From Onthophagus taurus (Eukaryota; Arthropoda; Insecta; Coleoptera; Scarabaeidae), in NCBI RefSeq assembly GCF_036711975.1, contig NC_091975.1, positions 3,226,501 through 3,290,500 of the forward strand: a stretch of 64,000 nt of DNA, in the 5' to 3' direction. Position 1 is the stretch's first letter; every line of letters starts with the position of its first letter. A program made the position numbers and the translations under genes. The notes beneath the pieces are model-generated. The model ran no database searches and was not told the DNA's origin. It was given only the letters and a program-made list of their open reading frames with translations. Below are positions 1 through 35,164 of the stretch, piece by piece.

Positions 1-3000
1 TGGGCCGCGGGCATTAAACGAAACGTTGACAATGAAGAGCGACGGGATTTAAGCGAACGAAGGGGAAAAACAACGCGGCGCTTTAAGGGACACAATAAAC
101 CGTTTCCGCTTTTTGCACGCAGACCGAGTTCCGGGCCGTTTCAATTTGCATTATTAAAATTTCCCAAGTCGGCCGTCGAGTTACTTCGCGAACTTCCAAA
201 CATCGTTTCTACAGTACCCCGGTAAAGAGCGTTTTGCTTTAATCGGCTCAAACGCGCTGTTATTGTTATGCTCCCCTGGACGAAAAATTAACAACTTTCT
301 CCAGTCTTTCTTATTTTATATTTCTTTATTTTAACATTAGTCCATACATCAACGTCAACGCACTCTCAATTTACTAACTGATGATGAAAAAAAGAAAACA
401 GGAAGAATCAATTGACGCAATTGGTGCGCATTATCTCGTTGAGCCTTTGTCACACTGTGGTTGCAACGTCCACACGAGAATCTCTGTCGGTTCTGTTAGC
501 TAGTAGGTATATCAAATACGAGAAAAGGATAGATGCTTAACTCGAATCATTAAGCGCGCACCCAACTGCGGCAATCAACTCCGGTATCGTTTGTTGGCTC
601 ATAGCTATATTGCGAGTGCGCTTTGCACACACACTGTCGGATGCTTTTCCCTTTTTTTGCACTTTTTAAAGAGGATCGTTTGTGTGGAACTGTTGAAATC
701 GTTGCATTCCGCCATTCTCTTGTGTGAAATTTCATTTCGCGAAAACTGGGTTTGCTAATTAGATTGTACTCTTTTTAAAATGAAAGAAACTGTTTTTCGC
801 GTAATTAAAGTAGATCTTGTTCGGCTAAAAAAAGAAATAAAACTAACAATAGTAGTTCATTTTTTGCGTAAATAATTAACTTTTAATAAAGCAAGGTAAA
901 AGTTGGTTCATAACGAACCGTTTAATGAGGTACTAGAAAAATCACGTCGTAAAACAGCAAAGCCTTTTGCATAACGAAGAAAAGGTTCGCGTTTCACTTG
1001 GTTATTACACTTTTGCCTGTGGAGGTAACGATCTAGTAAAATCGCGTTACGAGCCGCAGCAATCGTGAAATCTCACCGATTTACCCTCAAAAGAACCATC
1101 CCTTTGTCATCGGCGACGATGTCTTGGAGTATCTCGCGTTTGTGCAGGCAGTTTCATAAATACGTGAATCCAATTTCGGTTGGAATTATGGTCGTTTTGT
1201 CCCTTTGGGAATACGCGTCCATGAACAACGATGCATAAGTAAACGTACGTTAAAGATGATGGCTCACCGTTGGAATTGTTAAAGTACTAAATTGAGAAGT
1301 GTTTTCGGTTAGCAAATTAGCACCGGGCAACGTAAATATTTTCCCGGTTCGTCCGTTTGCATTTAAAATTACTCGCCGAGCCCCCACGCCAATCGATTCT
1401 CAACGGATTGGATTGTAAGGGGGCAAATATTTTTAGGCCATGACCTACATCCGAGCCTTTCCGCCCGAAATTGAAACGTTACATCAATTAGTTAAAGACA
1501 AGAATAAATTATACCGATTAAAAATAAATGCGATAAACGAACGGTCTAAAGAAAATCGCTCGTCCGAAATCTATTTTCCACACATCGACGATTCAGGGAC
1601 GGCAGTTTTATAAAAATTTCAAGGGACGGACGCCGCCTCGCGTATATATCATTTCTAATAGCTTAATACGGGACACCGGAATGATAAATCGAGTTAGCGA
1701 GGGCCGAACAGGCCGACGCCGCCTGAATTCTTATGAATAGCGACTGGAGCGCGCGCACCCCCGCGCCCACAAACTGGATTAGAACGTCGCAATGTATAAA
1801 AGATCCCCTTGAAACCAACCACCGACTCGTTCGGGGAATGAAAAGCCCGAGGCTATTAGTCCATCCTATCGTATTCCTCTTTAAACATGCATTTCTATCA
1901 CATAATTATCTATATATACAAATACTCATTACAAAAAGAAATATAAGTACAAAATCTTCCTTTATAAGTACTTCTAAAGAAATTTGTAGTCTATATAATT
2001 AATAAAAATAAAAACTAGGGATGAATCTTCTTCATCTTACCTTCAGACATCTGTCTTGTTTCTTGAGGTTTTCATACGTTCATTATGCTCTCTCCATTTC
2101 CATCTTCTTTTACGGGCCCATGTCATAACAGGTTTTATAAGCTCTCAATTTTCTCATAGAAGCAGTAGGATGAATTTTTGAATATAGAAGAAGCTGCAGC
2201 ACTTTGATACTACTCTAGATAATTGTAGTAAATTATGTAGAACCTTCTCTGTCTGTTTGCTAATCCAGTTTTGCCATAGGTGCAGTGGGGTGAATTTATT
2301 TTCTTAAGAACCAGAAACTGCAGCCCTTTGAGACTACTCTTGTATTTAGAACGTTTTCTGCCTATTGATATCTCTAGATTTACTATATGAGCTGAGAGGT
2401 GAATTTTTAAATATACTTCGTTTTTAGTAGTAAACTTAGAATCTATTTCCTCAAGAATCAGAATTTGCAGTACGTTGAGACTACTCTAAATAATTGTTGT
2501 AGACCGTTTATGACTCATCCTGCATATTGACATATCTAGATTTCCTATATGAGCTGAGGGGTGAATTTTTAAATATACCTCGTTTTTAGTAGACACTTTG
2601 ACACTACTCTAGATAATTATGGTAAATTATTTAGATCCTTTTCTGCCTGTTTGCAAATCCAGTTTTGCCATAGGAGCAGTGTGGTGAATTTTTGAGTATA
2701 CCTTATTTTTAGTAGAATACAATAGAATATATTTCCTCAAAACCCAGAAACTGCAGCACTTTGATACTACACTAGATAACTTCTGTAGACCGTTTGTGAC
2801 CCTTCCTGCCTATTGATATCTCTAGATTTCCTATATAAGAACTAGAAACTGTAGAACTTTGGGGCTTATTGACATCTTTTTGTTTTTTAACTACTTATCT
2901 GATCATAACTTTACGAATCTAAAATTAATGCATTTTGGAATTTCAATCTAACTTCAACCATACAATACTGTTGTTTTCAATATCGAAAAGAGAGAAAGCA

Positions 3001-3200
3001 AGATTTTCAGTAATCTTTATAGATAGTTGTTGATACTCTGCCAAAGTGTATAATATAAATCGTACTAAAATCAGGTTGTCGAAATGAAAAGTTGAAAGAA
3101 TTTAATTCCGAATTTTTCAGTTGCCAAGAAAATTAATTTCTTAACACGTTTGAACAAATAAAACGTTTGAAAATATCTCGTTTCTTTTCTTGTTCGTTTG
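1..3200. other. Upstream non-coding region of Ace
   Basis: No open reading frame here resembles a known protein and none shows a coherent splice structure. The stretch is AT-rich with poly-A and poly-T runs. It probably contains Ace upstream control DNA and possibly distal 5' non-coding exons, which cannot be placed from sequence alone. The only distinct structure is the degenerate tandem repeat at about 2150-2860. Confidence 0.6.
2150..2860. repeat. Degenerate tandem repeat
   Basis: A core resembling CTGCAGCACTTTGATACTAC recurs near 2192, 2310, 2466, 2594 and 2750. Between the cores other blocks alternate, such as TTTTGCCATAGGWGCAGTG and TATCTCTAGATTTCCTATAT. Spacing is irregular (about 118-156 bp), which suggests an old array that has lost and gained pieces. 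There is no coding potential. Confidence 0.75.
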
Positions 3201-3336
3201 CAGTCGATTATTGTAGAGCAGAAGTAGAGTAAGAAATCGAAAAAAAAGGTAACGGCGTGTACGGTCTCGTCATCGGTCCGTGCCGAATCACTCGAAATCG
3301 CTAGACAGTGAGCTTGCGCGAGCTTTATCGTGTCGG

Positions 3337-3471
3337 CCATGGCACAGTCCTTCACAGTTCGCCGCCGCCTGCGACCGCTGCGCGCGACCTCGCTGCTCTA
3401 TCTGGCGGATGTCGCGACGCGCGAGTGTTTTTGGCGCCGTTTCCGCCGATATGGAACTATAGGGTTTTTAT
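3337..3471 (+). promoter_or_regulatory. Upstream ORF 1 in Ace leader (44 codons)
   Basis: The ATG sits in the strong context GGCCATGG. It opens an Arg-rich 44-codon frame that closes with TAA 75 bases before the Ace start. It overlaps the shorter upstream ORF 2 in another frame. It is more likely a translational brake than a functional peptide. The fly Ace transcript is also known, to my recollection, for a long leader with upstream ORFs. Confidence 0.5.
3409..3462 (+). promoter_or_regulatory. Upstream ORF 2 in Ace leader (17 codons)
   Basis: A short frame starts with GCGGATGTC and ends with TAG, entirely inside upstream ORF 1 but in a different frame. A ribosome that leaks past the first ATG would meet this one before the Ace start. 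Confidence 0.4.
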
Positions 3472-3512
3472 AAACGTACAATCTATACAACATAATAATA
3501 ATAAAAAAATAA

Positions 3513-26343
<22,831 letters not shown>

Positions 26344-29300
26344 GCCGATAACAGTGGCGACGAAAAAATAACACGATTTAGCTTGTAGTACGTAGGGCTA
26401 TTTATACCGGAAACCAGATTTGAGCGGTATTAAGCTGTACCGGAAAGCTCAAAGAAAATTTAATAAAAATAAAATTAAGCAAAACGCTATAGATGGACCT
26501 CAATCCCGATGATAATGTAAAAATGGATTTAAAAAATTGTTAGAATGGATTCCGGACACTGTATTAAAATGCCCTTTTGATACACTGTCGACGACAATCA
26601 TCAGAATACGATCATAACGACGATATTAAAAAAAATGAGGAAACAAACAGTTCTTATGTTAGTCTGTAGGCTGTGGCAGGGAAATTAAAAAAAAATGAGA
26701 GAAAGTAAGAAGCAGAAAAGAAGGTATTTGTGTCGATGTTTACCTTTTTAATCTTTAAAGCGTACGAAATATAACACATATCAATGCGAAAACGTGATAT
26801 TGAGAAACATATCATTTTTAAAACCAAAGAATGATTTTCACAACCAAAGTAAAAATTAAAAAATATATATATGTATATAAAAAATGATATTGAGTATAGC
26901 TTTTTCCTTTTTTCCGTTTTATTCGGCACTTTTTTCTTTAAAAGAACCTTTTTGGATGTTGCATTTTTATAGAATTCACTTTAAAAATTAAAAAAAAGAG
27001 ATCTCTTTAATGATAAATAAAGAAATACTAAAATGTGTTCTTTTAAAAAATCGAAGTGCCAAATGAAAACAACAACTAATTGAAGGGAAAATATTTTTTT
27101 GAAATCGTACAATTATTATTACCTTATTATACGAGAGTTGTAACAGTGCAAAAAAGTAAACAACCGTGTATACATATCAAATTAGCGTATAGTAAAAGAA
27201 GCATCACCTTGTATAACCTTTATGATATTAATATTAACAATTAATGGGCGCTGCGTGTCTGATGTGCTGCGTGAAAAAGAACAAGAATAAAAATAAAACT
27301 AGTTCTTGGTAGGTGTAGAACTTAACGTGTATATCTGTCCAACACCGTTCGCTTGTCAATTGTAAAGGTACAATAAATTCTAAAAAAAAAAAAATAATAA
27401 AACTAAAAAAAAAAGCTTCTCGCCTGATGAATACTTTCGCTGACAACGCAGGCGCTTCTGTTGTATTATTTCTTTTTTCGGTGGCGTAACGCGAGGAGCC
27501 ATACACACAAAAAATACGAGACTTACACAAAAAGAAAGTAAAAAAATAAATTTCAAAAAATAAAGAAAAAATTAAAAAAAAAATTAAAATTAAAATAAAC
27601 AAATCAGTGGTAGAGCTTTACCACCCCCCCATCTATATTGCCTAAAATTAGTTTAGTGCCTATACAATATACACTACTTTATACCTTTATATAGAGACTT
27701 GTACATGTTTAAAATTGAATAAGGGAATGATGATGATGATACTTCTGTGCAATTCCGTTTAAAAAGTGAAAACGATCTGCGTAAAAATCGTAGCTTTCCG
27801 TTTCTTCAAAATTGGACGTTAACGATAAAATGATGTCTGAGCAAGTAGTTTATAAGGCCTGATTAAAAAGAACGCGAAAAGAAAAAAAAGGATTAAGTGC
27901 AGGGTGATTTATGAGAATAAAACGTTTTTAAGTTGATTGGGGGGAACTTGTACTAAACTATTACTAAATTATTAATTTACTCTACTTCTTCTGTTATTAT
28001 TAAAGAACCTTAAATGTCGACAATAGTGTTTAACCTTGAAGTATTATTGATTCAATCAAATTTACTAAGTCATTAAACAAAATTTTCCGTAAAGTTTGTA
28101 CGTTATAGGAAGCGAAATATATCATTAGGCTGCCTGTATAGTGATGAAGTGATATCTGTTTCTTAATAAGAATCAATTCAGAAAATTTTTTAGTTATAAA
28201 GCTGTTCTTTTTTTAACATTAATGGACAGAAAATTAAAAATCCTTTAAAGTGAACCTAAACTCGACTTATTAATCTCCAACCGTTATCGAGATATCTCAT
28301 TTTTAACAAAAAAAATTGCGATTATTTGACATTTGACAGTTTATAACCTAATTTTTTTATTTTTTAACGCAAATATATCATGTTTGGAGTCAAATTAAAG
28401 CATTTTTGATTCTTATTAAGGTCATTTCAATATTTACCAAAAAATCGTTATATTTCATTTTGACAGTTTCTAGCTTTTTTATTTTTTAACCCAAATATAT
28501 CATGTTTGGTATCAAATTAAAGCATTTTTGATTCTTATTAAGATACCTTAACGCCAATTTACTGACTATGTAAAGTAGTCTGCTGTTTTAAGTCATTAGA
28601 TGGCCGATTCTTGAAGGTCACGTACGACTGAGGCGCTACTGTTGATATTCTCCTAATTCCAATTAAATTTTTGATCAATTTAAAACCTTTTAACTCTCAG
28701 AATTCACCCGGTATAATAATAATAGTAAAGTAGGTACGAAGAAATATCGTTTTTGAGGGAAAAGGTAAATACAATAAATTTTTTTGACTTAACATTAGAT
28801 CAAATGCATATCTCTTCGAGCTTATAACGTGTACATAAAAAAGGGAAATGTTATTACAATCAATATATTCAAAAAAAAAAATGAAACATATACTATTATA
28901 TATATACACACATATCTGCACATATAAATATATACACGTGAGATGATGAATAAAAACTTGAGCTGTCCTGTCCAATAACTATAAATAAATAATGAGAAAA
29001 AAGAGATAACGTTAAAATAATGTGTAAACGAAATTATTACGATCATTATAAATTATTATTATTACTATTATGAATTGACGTGTTTGATATATATTATTAT
29101 TATAAAAAATATTCTTAAAATGTATTTTCTAAAAATATACATTAAAAGAAGACATATCATACGAGAAAACAGTTGTATTAGATTCTATAAGAAACATTTA
29201 TTTATTATTTAAAGAGAGATATATTAAATATTACAAACATGAAGTTGGGTGTATTTTATTCAAATAGTTACCAAAAAAATATTTAAATCAATAACATTAA

Positions 29301-30090
29301 AACTACACCCAAATTTATGTAAAAAAATATGTAGGAACTATTTTATCTTTTTTTTATATAAAAAATATTCTGTTATTCCATTCTGAACGCACTGTGACCT
29401 AAGTGTTGCCGCTTAAATATGTTTGCATTTCGATGTGATATATATTAGGTACGTAGACGTGCAGGTGTGCACTTAGACCGTAAGCCTTAGATATTGTATA
29501 GTTAGGTACGACAAAAAAGTGTATAATTATTATTAAATAATAATGATAATATGATAAATATATAATGATGATGAAAAAAAACTATATATGTAAAACATAA
29601 CTGTAAAATGGCTGTTGACACCGGGATAAAAAAAAATATGAATCGGGAGGAGAACGCGCGCTCCCGGTTCGAAAACTTTTCTTTTTTTTGGGCTTATCGT
29701 TTCGATTACCCACTCTATGAAGTCAATACTAATTAGTATTACGGGACGATACTATAGCGGTTATAAATAAATTTACTAGCTGCGAAAAGCATATATGTAG
29801 CTTAAATAAATGAAGATGTAACGTTATACGTAGGCCTATCTTATACACACACACCGAAAAAAAAATACCGAGAAAAAATTATATTTAAAAAAAAAACGAA
29901 GATTAAAAAATGCGAGTAAAAAATTAATATAAAAAATATTCTTTTTTATTATAAATAAAATTTCCATTGAAAACTTTTCCCGTTTTGCTTTAGTTATGTA
30001 TTAAAAACTCTCTGTTATTACATAAATACTTGTTATTGTTTTTTTTTGTTCTATTCTATATCTGAAATAAAGTTGTATATTCCTGTATCT
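26344..30090 (+). other. Ace: Probable Ace 3'UTR / downstream AT-rich region
   Basis: The 3.7 kb after the Ace stop is extremely AT-rich with many A and T homopolymers and no coding signal. A proximal polyadenylation signal AATAAA lies at 26462. A convincing distal one at 30066 is followed by a GT-rich stretch. Many other AATAAA-like words lie between, so several 3' ends are possible. A regulated long 3'UTR is an inference that needs transcript data. Confidence 0.45.
28330..28560. repeat. Two-copy tandem repeat, 122-bp unit
   Basis: AAATATATCATGTTTGG begins at 28371 and 28493, and CAAATTAAAGCATTTTTGAT follows in both copies. TTTTTATTTTTTAACSCAAAT precedes both. It lies within the AT-rich stretch downstream of Ace. 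Confidence 0.8.
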
Positions 30091-30559
30091 AAAGACTTTT
30101 CTTTTAAAATAATGGTAAATATAAATAATTAAGCCTCAATTGCCCATTTCATGGTATTGAAATGCACTCTCTACCAATGAGTATTTAGACACTCATGCAA
30201 ATGCCACCATCTGCGGTCCAGATTTCCGTCAGAATTCTGAGTCGGCAGACCCACAAAACTGGAAGAGAGAGTCCGGTGAATGTTGCCTAACCCAACAGAT
30301 GAACCACATATATAGTTTCATTAGACATTCGGGAGTACTATTTGAATACCACTAATATATCTTTGATTACTAAGCTGAACTGAGCATTGTGCCAACAGTA
30401 AAGTTGTTTTTCTTTGTATGGATTGGGAGCATTGAGATTACAATTACAGATAACAATGTGCTTTCTACGTTATGGAATAGAGCTGTCATGTTGCAAAGTT
30501 CAAGCCTAGATCTAAACACTATTGAGAAGCTATAGGTCCAAACACTACTTATTTTCCAA

Positions 30560-30690
30560 ATAAGGTTGGAAAATTGTTCCAACCTTATTTATAGGAATAA
30601 AGCGATAACTTTTATACCAAATTAATCCTAAAAGTATATAATTTAAGAATATTGAAAAATATCAGTATGTTGATATGATGGTTTTATGAT
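30560..30690. repeat. Solo copy of the 189-bp repeat family
   Basis: It shares TTGTTCCAACCTTATTTATA, GGAATAAAGCGAT and AAATTAATCCTAAAAGT with the array at 33.2-33.7 kb. Confidence 0.7.
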
Positions 30691-32518
30691 GGTACTTATA
30701 ATCTTTAATGCAGTCAAAATTCTTCAAAACAATTTTGTTACATTTTGCTACAATAATAGAGGTTATATTTTTAGTTAACAGGGGTTTTCGAGCTGTGTGT
30801 AAATTCGTGACATGAAAGATAAATACTATTTTAACTTTTCCAACTTCAATCGATACATAATTTCGCTCACTCTCCGCCTATCTAAAAATACAAACATGCA
30901 GTGGATACGAATGTACATCCGGCATGATTTACAACGATACAATTTCACATCGTCGTTCATTGATGATGCAGAAACGTTACCGACCCCGAAATTTATAGCC
31001 ATTACACACGCCCACAACACTTATTTCTCTTTTTTTCCCGAACGCCAAAAAGCGTATTCACTCAAACGGTCGATTAATTAATTTTAAAAAGTTCAAGGTT
31101 TTTTCTTTTTTCTTGTAGTTCGTTGTGAGGACACGTTTTGAAATACTATACGTTTTCGTATCAATCAATACTTAGCCGCGTTCGATTTCTCGACGAAAGT
31201 TTTTAGAAAAGTACCGTTATCTTTCAGGGAGAGGAAGTTCGAAAATACTCCTTGGGGATCGCCCCGCGGAACTTCTGTTTAATTCCTAAACCATGCAGTA
31301 ATTAAATCACATATGATGTCTGATGAAATAAAATTCTTCTAACATTGAGAAGTTAATACAAAAAAAAATAAAATGTTAAAAACCTTATTAGTTAAGGTCA
31401 ATAAGGAGTGTTTTAACGTTGTAATTACATCGAAAAATAATAAATTAAATGGAGATGCGCAAAATGTAAATGATGATAATAAAATGGTCGATGTAAACCT
31501 TGATATTTTAACGATTTCTTTCTCTCTCTCTATTTATTAGTAGTGGAGGAAGTTTTCTAAACTCTTGGTAGGTGGTTGACGAAGTTTAACTTGAAACTAC
31601 GTCGAAGATCGGGTTAAATAATCCAACCTTCCTTTGTAATTTGAAGTATTAGCTTCAAATTAGCCCTTTAATTTCAAGTTGAGTAGAAACCAAACTAACC
31701 AAACTAGGTTATAAAAGTAAATACAAAATTTAAAGAATTTAATAATTAATAATTAAGGAATTGATTAATCTAAAACTGGATTTTGGAATATAAAGTCGAT
31801 ATAGCGTGGACACCTGAGGGTCCCCTTAATGAGGACCTGCTCTATTTTACTTCCAAATGCGCGCCCGGTAAGCCACCGTAATTCAATCGTCGCTGTAAAT
31901 GGAGATCGATATTTCACTAAATCCGTTTCTATTAACAATTCAAATGTCTCTGACAGACTTTCTGTTTCTCTAAAGTCTTCCTTTCAACATTTTCCATTGG
32001 AAATTATAGCTATAAATAAAATCAATACGCACTATAATGAATTGGTGGTGGTTAATTATAAACAATGATCGATTTTATAATTTTGTTAGTTTAGTTCATA
32101 TTGGGTAAAATAATTGTTTATGTTGATTAAAGGAAACCCACAAAATAATTATTTAACCCCGTTAGTAACCTCAAACTTCCATAATATGGATTTGTTCGGG
32201 TACCATAAAGGGTCAATTCCCCCATTTGCAGGAAATATAACCTACTCCTAACTCAAAATTAATCACGTTTCGCAAACAGTAATTTCAGCATCAACGTATA
32301 CATGTAATTATTATACGGTTAAAGGTTTCATTACGTCATCTGACTGGTGGTCGTGTTTAAACGATTAGTATTATGCATATAAAAGTTGTAATCTGGTTTC
32401 GTTGAAACGCGTCACGCGATTCTTTCCGAATATGTTAACTTTATTTATTTATTTTTTTTTTTGAGGCACAAAAAAATTAAATAAAAAAATAACTTTATAA
32501 CTTTATACTGCACAAGTT

Positions 32519-32536
32519 ACACACACACACACACAC
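32519..32536. repeat. (AC)n microsatellite
   Basis: Nine uninterrupted AC dinucleotides. Nothing else notable. Confidence 0.9.
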
Positions 32537-32837
32537 GCTACACGTTAACAAAAAGCGCTTTTGCACCGGAAGAGCGGGTAGTGGGAAAAATGAAATCGTG
32601 ACTGGCATCGAAACGACGCAAGTAACACGAAGGTGTGAAATTATGAACAGAACGAAACGTGAAAGCTCGACTTAACTCAAAGCTCGAAGACGCGATCCCG
32701 ATTGCAAAAAGAAACAAAACGTGTAAATACAACTTTTTTGGTTTCGTTCAATTTTAAAACTTTTGTAATTTTATTTCATAAAATAAGAATGAAAAATTGT
32801 TTTAAAATGTTACAAAAAAAGAAATACACACACCTCG

Positions 32838-33161
32838 TCACAAGTGGCAATTTGTTTCCGGGTTTCTGCACAAGTCTCTAACGAGCTGCTTTGGTCCTTT
32901 TGAAAAACACCATCCCTTTTGTAGACGAGTATCGCAAATATTTACAGGTTTCGTTTGTGTCTGGTAAAGAGACAGTTTAACATCTTGTTTCGGATCTCGT
33001 TTCAGGTTAAATTCTTTGTAAAGACCTGTTAGACGTTTGAACGGAAATACGGTTATGTAAAGCTTTAAAACTTGTTTAAGATACCTCTCGACTACGTACC
33101 CGTTTTTAATTTTTTCCAGAATTCTTTCCTTTTTTAGGATTACAAGAAATAATTCTTGCAC
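32838..33161 (-). CDS. Unassigned 107-codon open frame (doubtful)
   Basis: A minus-strand ATG-initiated frame with Lys-rich N-terminal half and four cysteines near the C-terminus (NICD, GWCF, DLCR, TNCH). It has no obvious signal peptide at its own start. I do not recognise it. In AT-rich insect DNA a frame of this length can arise by chance, but the cysteine spacing and a possible donor site just after it (GAG|GTGTGT) keep it from being dismissed. It could equally be noise or a relic exon. Confidence 0.15.
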   Translation of the reverse strand: MQELFLVILKKERILEKIKNGYVVERYLKQVLKLYITVFPFKRLTGLYKEFNLKRDPKQDVKLSLYQTQTKPVNICDTRLQKGWCFSKGPKQLVRDLCRNPETNCHL

Positions 33162-33219
33162 TTTTATTTAAATTGTAGAATCTCTATCCACTTATACAAA
33201 GTCCCAAAAAATTGCAAGT

Positions 33220-33710
33220 ACCATAAAATATTAAAATTTCAAAAAATTGTCCCAACCTTAATAAGAGGAATAAAGAGATAACTCTTATATCAAATTAATT
33301 ATAAAAGTGCATAATTTAAGAATATTGAAAAATATCTCTATGTTAATATGATGATTTTTGAGAAAATATTGAAAATAGCGAAGATAACTTTTTGGGTAAA
33401 ATGAAAGTGTCGTAAAATATTAAAACTTCAAAAAATTGTTCCAACCTTATTTATAGGAATAAAGCGATGACTCTTGTATCAAATTAATCCTAAAAGTACA
33501 TAATTTAACAATATGGAAAAATATCCTCATGTTAATATGATGGTTTTTGAGAAAATATTGAAAATCTAAAGGTTAATTTCTTCGAAATTTCGATAAAATA
33601 GTAACACTTTAAAAATTTGTCCCGTATTTAAAGGAGTTAAACGATGATGTATATACCAAATTAATCTTAAAAGTGGATAATTTAAGGATATTCACAAATA
33701 TCATTTTCAA
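33220..33710. repeat. Tandem repeat, 189-bp unit, two to three copies
   Basis: GGAATAAAG begins at 33267 and 33456. TTAATATGATG and TTTTTGAGAAAATATTGAAA recur in the first two copies. A third, decayed copy runs to about 33710. A solo copy lies at 30.6 kb. Confidence 0.8.
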
Positions 33711-34180
33711 TTTCTTATAAAAAAAAATAAATACAATGGAATAAACGATCGAGGTTAAAAACTTGGTATTCATCTCAAATTGAATATTATTTGAAGTGTG
33801 CATTGTGAGTTAAGCAGAAAGAGAGGCTGCATCTTGAATTTTTAATAGGAAAGGTTGAGAAACCGACTCCGCTTCTAACGGTGGGTTTACAATGTCAACG
33901 ATTTAGTCATTTATGGAAGGAAACCATATATACTGCATTGGACAGCAACGACACCTTAATCGATTGAGATAATATTTTCTTAGAAAATTTTTGTCAACAT
34001 TTACCCACACGAACAACAAATAAAAATATTTTTTGTTAATATTTACTATTTACACAACAACGATCTAAACCGGAGATGATGTATTTAACTTTGATCAATA
34101 AAAAGTCATTATTATCTTTGGTGGTAGATGTGACACACTAGAATCTGAGAATCTCCTTGGCCTTGACACCGGTCGACTTG

Positions 34181-34189
34181 ATATATAAA
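34181..34189 (+). promoter_or_regulatory. TATA box of the CAP gene
   Basis: ATATATAAAG stands about 30 bp before the presumed start of a short non-coding exon that ends at the donor AAG|GTAAGT (34293). The match to TATAWAAR is good. The exact start site was not identified. Confidence 0.55.
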
Positions 34190-34211
34190 GTGGGAATTAA
34201 CTCCGATTTTC

Positions 34212-34293
34212 TATTAAGTTTATCTTCGCAGACAAAACGACGACAACGTTCTCTTATGCAAATTTACTTAATTCATATGGAATAGAAAAGAAG
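34212..34293 (+). other. Predicted non-coding first exon of the CAP gene
   Basis: It runs from the expected start downstream of the TATA box to a strong donor at 34293/34294. The matching acceptor is the pyrimidine tract TTTTTTCTTTTCCAG ending at 35160, which leaves only TAAA before the ATG at 35165. An 867-bp leader intron results. It is inferred from splice signals only. Confidence 0.55.
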
Positions 34294-35164
34294 GTAAGTT
34301 TTAATTTATAAACATTAATTCGTAAAAATAAAAAAAAAGTTAATCTTTTTATTTTCTCGTAAAATTTACTACCACCAATGAAATATCTTCCTCCCCATTG
34401 TAATTTAAATCACCTCATTTCATAGTCGATTTGCATGACCGGTTAATTATCGCTGTAGATGGAAACGTTGTGATAATCTGGTAGTCAAAACTACACATTA
34501 ACATTTCACCAGAACAAAAAATATTGAATTTTTTAAAATCCTTTTAACCAATCAGTTTATTATTGAATTTGATCAATTCTAAGTAAGCCTTGTTCCTCTC
34601 ATATCAACTACTCTTTGACGTTTGTAAATTATTTATCTCTGTCTTGGGTCTTCTGATGCTGCTTAGTTTGCCGTATTCGTCGACGTTGCGACGGCCATCG
34701 CCGGAACGAGACCGCCGCTATCGTTACTAGATTCAATTTTCGCAACGTAATATGGTTAAGAGAGAGAATCGTGTCTGGAATATTGACTTTTGTAGCAGCA
34801 CGACTGCCCGAGATAGTCGTCAACGCTCCCACCCGAATGTATTTGGATGTATTCTCAAAAGATTTTGATGAAAAAATCCATCGCTATTCGAGAATAGTTT
34901 AGATTTAATTTTTACGGGATTATATAAACGTGTTCTTCTTTTGTACGGCGAATGGAAACATCGGTCGACGACATCTGGATGACGGCAGAAAAGAAATTTC
35001 GTTGGAACACGTGCGAGGTTAATTGAAAATCATTCGGTACTACTGCAGAATTTAAAGATACGTTCACCAGAAGGTCTCTGTCCCTTTTTATTTCCATTTA
35101 CCTGAGCTTTTACCCCACAGTCAAATCTATCTTATTTTAGGTTTTTTTTTTCTTTTCCAGTAAA

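Larger units (their letters stand above)
30091..34180. other. Intergenic region between Ace and the CAP gene
   Basis: No recognisable gene. It contains two sites of a shared 189-bp repeat family (30560-30690 and 33220-33710) and an (AC)n run at 32519-32536. Two minus-strand open frames near 32.5-33.2 kb are discussed separately. A short word, GACCCACAAAACTGGAA, is shared with the region after the LINE relic at 14.7 kb. Confidence 0.6.

Noticed and set aside
26654..29046. Several hydrophobic minus-strand open frames (Phe/Ile-rich)
   Set aside because: They come from long A-runs read in reverse as poly-Phe/Ile. No motifs, starts or splice signals support them.
32538..32732. 64-codon minus-strand frame beginning with a signal-peptide-like sequence
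   Set aside because: The hydrophobic start is short, the rest shows no cysteine pattern or family match, and no exon structure joins it to neighbours.
34191..34203. GGGAATTAACTCC as a Rel/NF-kappaB site in the CAP promoter
   Set aside because: It lies between the TATA box and the presumed start site and departs from the insect Rel consensus in its right half, so the match is too weak.
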